Source: Urechis unicinctus (lineage: Eukaryota; Annelida; Polychaeta; Xenopneusta; Urechidae). Taken from it: a stretch of DNA of 64,000 nucleotides. The notes under the pieces were generated by a model. The model was not told the DNA's origin. It saw only the letters and a program-made list of their open reading frames with translations, and ran no database searches. This document shows, one piece after another, positions 47,288 to 64,000 of the stretch (within the stretch, counting starts at the first letter, position 1; each line of letters starts with the position of its first letter). Position numbers and translations under genes: made by a program. The stretch lies in assembly GCA_034190875.2 (NCBI GenBank), contig CM067343.1, positions 64,468,476-64,532,475 of the forward strand, written 5' to 3'.

Positions 47288-50200
47288 TTACATGGAGCAG
47301 GTGGAGCAGAAACTCGTTGAGCGCACATCACTAGAGTTAAGTACAAGGCGTTCTGTATCAGCAACATCCAGTCCGGGACCTCCATCATGCAGACGCTTCA
47401 ACTCCTGAAATGAACAACAGTACCAATGAAACGAAGCTCTCAGAACTCATCGAGATGGGTAAGAGCTGACTTAGTGTAGTACTTGGCTTGATTTAAGAAA
47501 CTTGCTGCTTAGGGGATGTGACTTATTCCAGCAACCCCAAACAGGGTTTCATTGACTTCATGCCATTTTACGGTCCATCTGGTAGCTATTGCGACAACAG
47601 AATTGGGCGACATAAGAATTTAAGCTACTTCATTTTACTCATGCCTTCCAAGACCATTAGGTCATATGAAATAAGTGGAAGCTGGAAGTTTGTGAATACC
47701 ACTGCATATTCCATATAGTGTGGCCATCTTGAATGTGTCCAGCATTTTATTTATCACTTCTGGTAAGTGAACTCCGACATACACCAGTTCAACAGAATCT
47801 GAACATCTCTGTGACGTATGTAAACTCATCTTACACGTCAATATAGAATATAGCGACTAACAAACTCTATAGGCAAAATTTGGGATGCGACTTAGATGCT
47901 TGCTTGACCCATTTGAAATAAATATGGTAAATAATAAACTAAAATACTCTGAGAAAAGAAATCCTAAACTCCCAGATAAATGAGGATCATGCTCATCAAC
48001 AGCAATAATATCAACTTTACCTTTGCAATTTTGATGAAAGCATCTTCAACATTGACATTGTCCTTGGCACTTGTTTCGAGAACATCCAACATCATGTGAT
48101 GGTCAGCAAACTGCTTGGCAAGAGCACTGGAAACTTCCTTTTGAGACTCCAGGTCATTCTTGTTTCCTGATAAAGTTAAGATCATAGTGTTGATAAGGTT
48201 ACCAGTAATAGTTGGCCAACCAGTATAACCATTATCATATAATCATTAATTTGTGTTCAGAATTTCCTTCATCTATTCCTGCTGCCTGCAAATAAGACTT
48301 TATTTGATTCCTGCATTAGTAACTGGTAAAACAAAGGTGTTGATGATTAATGCTCAATAAGGATATAGCAGTGTATATTTCTTACCAATTAGTAATTGTA
48401 GAACATTTGTAGCTGCATATTTTTTTATGTCATCAATCCATCGCTGACAGTTGTCGAAGGTCTGTCTTCTTGTTACATCATACGCTACAATGACTGCATT
48501 AGCACTTCTGTAATAGCTCTGTGTTATGGTGCGAAAGCGCTCCTGACCGGCTGTGTCCCAAATCTGCAACTGTTATGAAAACAGGAACCACAATTACAAA
48601 GTTTGTCACAAAATGAGTACAACCACCTGCCATGAACATATCAGTGATCTCACACGCACGACTCATCTGTAAATCATGTAAAAGCAGGCAAAGCACTATT
48701 GCAGTAATGCTTCTAATACACAGTGTTTTGAAGACAGAGGGTACATATATTATTTTGACACATTATATAGGGCTTAAAGTTTTATGAGGTAGTGAGGAAT
48801 AGAGAGAGTAATTTCTTGTTAATGTACAAATTTAGTGTTCTCCTTCTAATAGTTCTATTTACTTGGTCACTCAAGGTAATCATCTCTCTGAGGGACGCTT
48901 CACAATTCTGATATGGAGTGATAAAGGGAAGACAAAATACCAGTGTGGCAGCCATCTTGGATTATGACAAAACGATAATCTAAAATGGACAGACAGCTAG
49001 AATGATTTGTTCACCTTGTCATTTCTAGCATTGTTGAAAACTTGAACATAACATGAGCAAGCGGTTGAAATAATCAATGGTGTTCATTGTGATCTTTAGC
49101 AAAGGCTTAGATGTAGGAGGAGAAAAGAATGTGTGCTACTACAAATAAAGAGATGGAATGACAATGTTAAGATATCAGCGAGCACGGTTGGATATTTGGT
49201 TTTATCTTTGGCTATCATTCACAATAAAACTCATTTGAGGTGAATGTTAGAAAGACCATATCAAAAGGACTACAGCCTGTATGTACGGCTGATATGCCCA
49301 GAGTCCAACCCAATACCCCACAACGCTGAAATAAATGGGACTTCTGACCCACACACAATCACATATTTTGACTGTATCCAAGAAATACATCATCAACTGT
49401 ACATGACTGAATGACTCGATCTGGCGTATCACAATATTCTAACATACACAGTCGTCGCACAACACAGCACGTGTTTTTGAGCGACTTCTATTCTGCATTC
49501 AAACTTTGCCCAGAGATCATATATAAGATGAAGCAATAATCCTCGCCCAAAGACCTCTGTCGATGTCGACACTTGAAACTGTATCGGATAGGACGTGGTG
49601 TGCCGAAAAAAACCCAACTTAATGATTGCATTCAACCCACCTGATACGTTCCATCATAGTAGCTGCCTTGTGGACACGAGGTGAGTTATGAAAATTGGAG
49701 TAAATTCCCTTAAGTACGTTGGAGGCGATCAAAGAGCACCGCAACAGGACATTTGGTGAGTTGTTAACATGATACACCTCACGAGTGACACTTGCTGAGT
49801 TGTTAACTGAAGTTAATCCACGAGTTCTATAACATACCCGCTTTTTGATCGTTCAGTAACTTTTTCCATCGTAACGTTTTCTCCACGCTATAAAAGGTTC
49901 GAAATTTTGTTTCTAATCAGGGCTCTCCAATGTTCAAATAGGATATTCATTCCATAATGTCAAAATTTACATCCCTCCTCCAAAAAGATCTTTTAAGTGC
50001 AATCAGTTTGGCCATACAGTAACCTACTGTCCTAACACAACCTCTTGCCCCAGTTGTGGGAAACATCATCAATTTTCAGAATGTTCAACATTAATCAAAA
50101 AGTGCTCCAATTGTGTGAATCTCATTGTGCTGCCTTCAAAGGCTTCAAAGCATGCGCCAAGGCCAAAACTATCAGGATATCCAAACAAGTAAGCAAATAA

Positions 50201-52655
50201 CATATGCTGTCTCTCTAGTCCCACCCTCCCATCCTCTCCAACCCCTTGCCCTTACATCTCTTCCGTCTAAGCCTGCCCCCAAGGCCCAATCTCCACCTCT
50301 TGCTCAACCCCTTCCTCCAGTCACTCCGCTTACCTCACCATCCATCTCAACCTCTGACCTCCCCAAACAAGTGTCTCCAATCTCATCCCCTCCTCATCAC
50401 ACTACCCCCTCTTCATCTCCCCCTTCAGCTCAGATTGCTCCGACACAACAAAAATCTCAACAATTACTCTCAGATTTTGTCTACTTGTCAACATCAATCT
50501 TATCATCTCCCCTATCTGCTGAGAAACAAAATCTAAAACTCTTGCCATTATTGCTTTTGAACACCTTAAAGTCGACATTGCCTCTCACACAATTGCTTAT
50601 GCCATGCATATTAGCTCTTCAATTAATTTTCATCAACCCCATAATTCCCACAGATTGAGATTCCCTATCAGTCATTACAGTTTTTAAAGGTAAAATCCTT
50701 AATCCCTTCATCAAAGAAATCCAATGTTTTTCCTCCTTACTTTCTTACCAAAACTCAACTGCTTAAATAATATGGATTCCAGCACATGGTGGGATCCTTG
50801 GTAATGAAATTGCCGATTTAGCAGCTAAACAATCACATACTGATTCCTTTATTCAATCCATTTCTCTCGATCTAAACACTGACTATCTACTCATTAAGGA
50901 TCTTATCGCCAAAACCTGGCAACATTATTGACTCTCATCAAACTCTTCATATAAACCAATCAAACCTACAATAGATTTTAAACCACAAATATTTCATCCA
51001 GATACTCTTTCAGACCGAATCCCACACACAACAACGGATGACATCGCATTTTCCATCCTTCTTCCCTCATTCAAAGCCCCTCACCACCCTACAGAGGATT
51101 CTATTCAAGAACAGACTCAACCATCACAACTGCCCGAACCAACTCCAGTAACCTACAAGATGGTGGATGATGGCAGCCAGAAAGGAAAGACTAAACTGGT
51201 AGACAGTTTCGGATATTCCTACTTCCTAAAGAAGAAGGGACCAACTACCAGTCTTTTGACATGCAGCGTCTGCAATAAGATTAAGAACCAGCGATGCTAC
51301 GCCAGTGTGTCTCAGAGGGATGGCTCGTTTGTTAGAGAGATCCGCGATCACATCTATCAAGCAGACCCAGGGTGTGCAGCCAAGACCAACATCAGTGCCG
51401 GGAAAAGAGCTCCTTCACAGCCCTTCCAATCTGCTATGTCCCTGGTGTAGGAGGCTCTTCTGAAGTTGCCCGAGAATGCCCACAAACTGCCTAATCCAGA
51501 CAGCCTCAAGAGGATGGCCAACCGAGTCAGGCAGTCTGCACGTCTTCTAGCATTACATTTCTTGCCACCCGACCACATAGCACTTACTTTTCAGGAACTC
51601 AAAAACCGGGCCACCAATGACATACTGAGCGAGCTCTTACTACACTTCTACTAAATGGCTGACATCAACTGTCTGGGATATCACCAGTTGGAGTGTTGTC
51701 CCGGCAAGGGCGTTTCGACCTGGGGGCGTTTTGACCCTTTACCTCATTAGCTCACAATTCTTTATAAACTGTTAGCGGACCTTTCTTTATGAATATAACC
51801 CTATTTCCATTGCCGACCAGATTGAATGTGTTTCTACAGGATCAAAGTCGTCACGGCTTACCTTGTGTGCGCGCATTTAGTGCGTCCAAAACTGAACCTC
51901 TGAGAGACGACGCATATGACCATTTTAGCAAGTGCGACCCAGCAAGGTGTCTTCAGACCTGAGTTAATATAACTGTAGGATCAAAGGCGCAACCTAACAA
52001 CGCAGTGCAAGTGATCATGTATATACACAAAAAATGGATATGCTATCAGTATCATTTCATCATGTCGATGTTACATTTTCTCACTGGCACTTTGCAACCA
52101 AAGAATTGAAAAAGGTATGGGAAAAAAGAAAAGGAAAAGATGTTTTCAGTGCACTAAGTTTCTTGTTATGTAGATAATCTGTTTAGTTTTTAGTTTGTAA
52201 GGTGTTTGGTATGAATATAATATTGGTTGTTGATTTGTGTATTAACATGGACCAGTAGAAATTCAGTCGGACCAGTAGAAATTCTGAGCCACTGTTCCGA
52301 TGGATTTTCTTAACGCCTTTTCTTAATCTGTTAATTTTGAACCCTGCCAACCGTAGTCCGTACTCAGGGAATGGGCCTGTATCCGAGTCACCGCACACGA
52401 CGGAACGTCAGAAACATAAATCTCCATAAGACTTTAATACAAATATTAGAGTACCTTCACTCGCTTGCCATCCAGAAATACAGTTTTCATTGTGAAGTCA
52501 ACTCCAATTGTGTTACCCTGTCGTTCGTAAAAGGTCCCGGTCTTGAAACGTTGAACGACACAAGTTTTCCCCACACCAGCATCTCCAATCAGGACAATTT
52601 TGAACAGAAAATCAAATGATTCCTCTTGCTCTTGGGAAGTAGTGTGGTGTGCCAT
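47288..52655 (-). CDS. Rab small GTPase, Rab19/Rab43 type
   Basis: Four exons on the minus strand with matching phases: 52455-52655, 48386-48569, 48021-48166 and 47288-47404, about 215 residues. G1 is GDAGVGKT, the effector region is [12 protein letters not shown]3 is [20 protein letters not shown]4 is reduced to GNKNDLES across the exon 2-3 junction, and G5 is [18 protein letters not shown] and [13 protein letters not shown] match Rab19/43 proteins, which act in vesicle traffic at the Golgi and in cilium formation. The C-terminus ends FCSTCSM, with two cysteines spaced CxxC and then two residues, unlike the usual CC or CxC ends. The start at 52655 is preferred over 52682 because it fits the family N-terminal length. 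The first intron, about 3.9 kb, holds retroelement debris. Confidence 0.9.
49975..50935 (+). pseudogene. Non-LTR retrotransposon remnant (zinc knuckles and RNase H)
   Basis: Near 49975-50190 the plus strand reads [19 protein letters not shown] and CSNC, the zinc-knuckle cluster of LINE ORF1 proteins. After a proline/serine-rich stretch, 50765-50935 reads [20 protein letters not shown], the signature of the RNase H domain in I/Jockey-type LINEs. The reverse transcriptase between them is deleted. It lies in Rab intron 1, on the opposite strand to Rab. Confidence 0.7.
51160..51654 (+). pseudogene. FLYWCH-type zinc-finger gene fragment
   Basis: The reading [18 protein letters not shown], then [20 protein letters not shown] and [11 protein letters not shown] follows the FLYWCH pattern, although the canonical Trp and a His are altered. 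A stop at 51450 is followed in frame by [19 protein letters not shown], which resembles the linker of FLYWCH-MULE transposase-derived proteins. It joins directly to the LINE debris. It is probably a mobile-element-derived relic. Confidence 0.55.
51655..52454. other. Intronic, nothing recognised
   Basis: This is part of Rab intron 1 next to exon 1. A short direct repeat, GGACCAGTAGAAATTC, occurs twice near 52250-52285. Confidence 0.5.
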
Positions 52656-60979
<8,324 letters not shown>

Positions 60980-61729
60980 TTAATGGTGTCAATGGTGAAA
61001 GACAGTTGCTTGGGAAGGATACATGAATTCTAGGAGACTTAGGAGGCCATGTTACTGACCTCAATGGAGGAAGCATTATTGACCTTTCACAACATTTGAC
61101 TGTCGGTTTTGTCCTAAGATATGAAATGTTCCTGTTCTTTTAACACAACTGTTAAGCTTAACGTATTATTTCAGTCCATGTTTTTGTAAGTGATCTTGGA
61201 TGGGACATTTTCTGAAAAAAGCTTTCTTTCATTGTCAAGGTCACCAGCACATTTTAAATTGAATAAATGCTAGCATGTGCTTCAACTGTTTATAATCATA
61301 GTGGTGAATAGAATATACTTATGTGCAATAGACTGATATAGCACCCATCTCTCTCTTTAAGAACAATTGACACCCATCAAAAGCCGAATGTCAGAGTTTC
61401 AATGCTGTTTCAATCTTTTTTATGAATGATATTGCCATGTATATGCTACAATACAAACAGGAAGCAGCAAATCACGTTTAATTCATGCGGTCAAATATGT
61501 CATAATAATTCTACTGATTACAGTTTTTCTTTGATAGAATGCATCAAATACATACACATCTTGGATACAATTGCTATTTAGAACTGATCCAATATACAAT
61601 GATCAAAATAGTTCTCCACAGACATTGTTTAATTGAACTGGTATTAAATTGTGCAAGCCAGTGTACACTACATACAATTTGATACAATGGAGGTTATATA
61701 TTAGGCAACTTGAATATTAACTAGGCAAC
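60980..61729. other. Non-coding, presumed Arp8 3' UTR and flank
   Basis: No conserved frame. A TTGAATAAATGC signal near 61260 could end the Arp8 transcript. Confidence 0.4.
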
Positions 61730-61864
61730 TTGTATATATATGCTAGTATATATACATATATATATTTATATATGCATATATATAAATTTATATATATATT
61801 TATATATGCATATATATAAATTTATATATATATACACACATACATATATACATATATATATATA

Positions 61865-61941
<77 letters not shown>
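61730..61941. repeat. (TA)n microsatellite with inverted ATATATAAATTTATATAT units
   Basis: TA-rich tract preceding duplication copy B, mirroring the one before copy A. Confidence 0.95.
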
Positions 61942-61944
<3 letters not shown>

Positions 61945-61994
61945 GTCATCCTTCCTTATTTAACAATGATTCAACCTGAATTTTCAATCCATAT

Positions 61995-64000
61995 TGTTTC
62001 CAATGTGAAAGCTTATTATAAATTTTGGGGTGATTTATATGGAGAATTGTACCTCATCTGACAGTGGATGGATCAGACATTTACTAATAGTCATGATACC
62101 CACAGGCACTGCCTTCACTACCTAATTTTATACAAAGGGTTTGTATAGAATGAAGAATGTCTGAGCACCTCAAGTGAGATCGCCAAGGTTTCAAGATCTC
62201 TGATATGATTGCATACCCTGTCTTTATATAGGTCTGTAGCAGGCTAAGGATGAGGGGCTTTTCAAGACTCATGTGCCTATGATAATACCAGCATGGAATT
62301 CGGGGTCGCGCACTATATTTTACTTTTGATTTGTTAACATGTTCCATGATTTAATAGCAAAACGCTTCAGAGGCCCGATAGGTTTCTTCTCCTCAAACAT
62401 TCAGGATCTTCCATGTATTTACCCCAAGGATTGAATTCACCACTAACTAAGTCCTCCTGCAGCTCCGTCTCCTGTAAAGCATCGGTCAACAGTTGAACAC
62501 GATTCTGAAAACCTGGCTTTTTGTCTTGATGTTCTGAAGATATCATCATCTTAAGATATTCTGCTTTGGTCATGGGGGAGTGGTTGGCTAACGCCAACTC
62601 GTTGAGAGAGTTTGTATACGCAGCGATCTCATCAATCAATTTCTCGACCTGTTTTTGTGTCATGTCAAATTCTCTTGACACATCGCTGATAATATCTCCT
62701 ATTGAGGAACCTTCTTCCAAAGCTCGGTCATATTTTGTTTTCATCTCAAAGTATGTCTTCCGCGATATCACCTCTTGGAGGTCAAATCTATGATCATCAT
62801 TTATGTGATCCCTCCAGGAGCATTTGTTGGGGCATACTGTACACACACTGTTCTCCCCTTCTTTACTCATTGCAGCACAGTGTTGCTTGGATGCGTTGTC
62901 TTTAATGCCACATGGATAGTGACACGACATGCAGCATACTTTGCAGTTGGTAGTGAAAGTATTTTCAGCCAAAGCCACGCTGACATATTTCGCCTCCTTC
63001 ACGTCATATTCGAAGTCTTTGTTTGCTTCGACTTCTGAAATGCGTTGTTTTAACATCCGTTTTTCCTGCATCAACCTGTCCAAGGTGTTTAAGCCTTTGT
63101 GGATTCTCTGTCGAAGTGCGGTAATGGTTATCGCAATCATGCGTCTGTTTCCTAAAACCTCTTTGGACAACTGGAGGCTTTTTGTTTCCATACCTTGCAT
63201 TACTGACAGTACATCAGCAAATCCAGTAATTCCCATATCCCAAAACATTTTGGCAAATTTGTCGTTGGAAGGGATCATGGAATTTAAAGCAAATAAACCC
63301 GAGTTGTTAAAGACAAAGTGTTTCTGAAATGATGTTTGGTTTCCTGCGAGAGCTTGGAGAACAGGGGGACTTTTACCATCAGCAAATGTTATTAGAACAA
63401 AGATATTTTCTTTGATAGACTTATCAAAAATTGATTCAAGGCTACTTAGGATGTATTTCTGACTTGGTGTGAGTCTGCTAAGAGATGCCTGGACAACAAA
63501 ACAAAAACCAGATCCAACTGCTGAATACCGCCCTCTTCTTCTGGTAGGGCAAATATTTTCTCTAACCGTTCAATCAGGTTTTCATCTTTGCCAATACCTG
63601 CTGTATCAGCGAATCCTGGCATGTCAACAATCTTTAGTTCACTCCTTATTCTGGATCCCTCAGTGGGCTGGACGGCATAGGTAGTTATCCATTGCGTCTG
63701 TGACTGTGCCTATTGCATACAATCATTACGTACATCTACATTGGAATACACGAACCAAACGGCCTGTCATCATATCTGTTTCATACAATACCATGATAAC
63801 TAGACTTGGTATATTCGATCATCTGAATAACATGTGAATTAGATATGATCATAGTCAGACACAAACACAGAATAAAGATGACTAAGAAAAAAGCACGAAC
63901 CTGATTGCCAGCTACTTGCTTTTCGTCATCTTTGATGTCTATGATTGAAAATCTGAAGTCATCCTCCCAGTCAAGCGTAGGATGTTGAGTTGTGTGGTGG
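61995..64000. repeat. Duplicated block, copy B
   Basis: It matches 58553-60300 and runs off the window, ending in the same Arp8 exon start (AAGCGTAGGATGTTGAGTTG). It is the more complete copy and carries 62100-62560, which is largely deleted in copy A. Confidence 0.88.
62367..63990 (-). pseudogene. Large AIG1/septin-like GTPase, N-terminally truncated, copy B
   Basis: Two exons are visible: 63901 to about 63985 (LDWEDDFRFSIIDIKDDEKQ ending NQ at a GT donor) and 62367-63709 (starting AQSQTQWITTY, in phase). The second has DMPGFADTAGIGKDENLIER, then two extra T's near 63507 that shift the frame against copy A, then SRLTPSQKYILSSLESIF, TFADGKSPPVL and FVFNNSGLFALNSM. Past this comes a coiled coil, a Cys-rich block (CKVCCMSCHYPCG, CTVCPNKCSW) and a helical tail to the stop at 62367. 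In the family these are cytosolic GTPases, possibly immune-related. The P-loop exon is not in the window, and the junction to Arp8 sequence suggests it was never carried along. Confidence 0.75.

Overview
The window is animal nuclear DNA. It has spliced genes with GT-AG introns, long introns, microsatellites and minisatellites, and dense mobile elements. The gene content points to a marine invertebrate, most likely a lophotrochozoan such as a mollusc, annelid or brachiopod: a DZIP3-type HEPN domain, a peptidoglycan recognition protein, FLYWCH/LINE debris, and repeated Polinton (Maverick/adintovirus-like) elements. That placement is inference; no marker in the window fixes the phylum.

Layout. 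1-5.6 kb: a decayed Polinton in reverse orientation, followed by a 50-bp SLC5 exon fragment. 5.8-8.5 kb: non-coding with two tandem-repeat blocks. 8.5-12.6 kb: a sodium/solute symporter gene (SLC5 family) on the minus strand, for which 15 exons with consistent phases can be placed; its 5' exon(s) are not seen. 12.8-20.1 kb: a second, forward Polinton with the same gene order, broken by stops and frameshifts. 20.2-23.2 kb: non-coding repeats. 23.4-28.2 kb: a decayed Ty3/Gypsy-type retroelement with an open RT-RNase H. 28.2-31.5 kb: nothing recognised. 31.6 kb: one probable signal-peptide exon. 34.2-35.3 kb: an intact class A GPCR. 36.0-37.45 kb: a 39-bp minisatellite.

38.8-44.05 kb holds the most interesting gene. 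A DZIP3-like HEPN domain, one transmembrane helix and a PGRP domain are encoded in four exons whose phases fit, with intron 3 invaded by a Polinton remnant that itself carries a TTAA-flanked MITE. 44.3-45.8 kb: an AT microsatellite and a Tigger/pogo-like element. 47.3-52.65 kb (minus) and 53.9-60.98 kb (plus): a head-to-head pair, a Rab19/43-type GTPase and the chromatin-remodelling actin-related protein Arp8. Antisense in the penultimate Arp8 intron lies a truncated copy of a large invertebrate/fish GTPase family. The same block recurs at 62-64 kb, and the many single-base indels in the first copy raise the possibility of an assembly artefact.

How the genes relate: the host genes (SLC5 transporter, GPCR, PGRP receptor, Rab, Arp8) look functionally unrelated. 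The PGRP receptor joins an extracellular bacterial-sensing module to an intracellular HEPN module. The mobile-element content is a graveyard: no Polinton gene set is intact.
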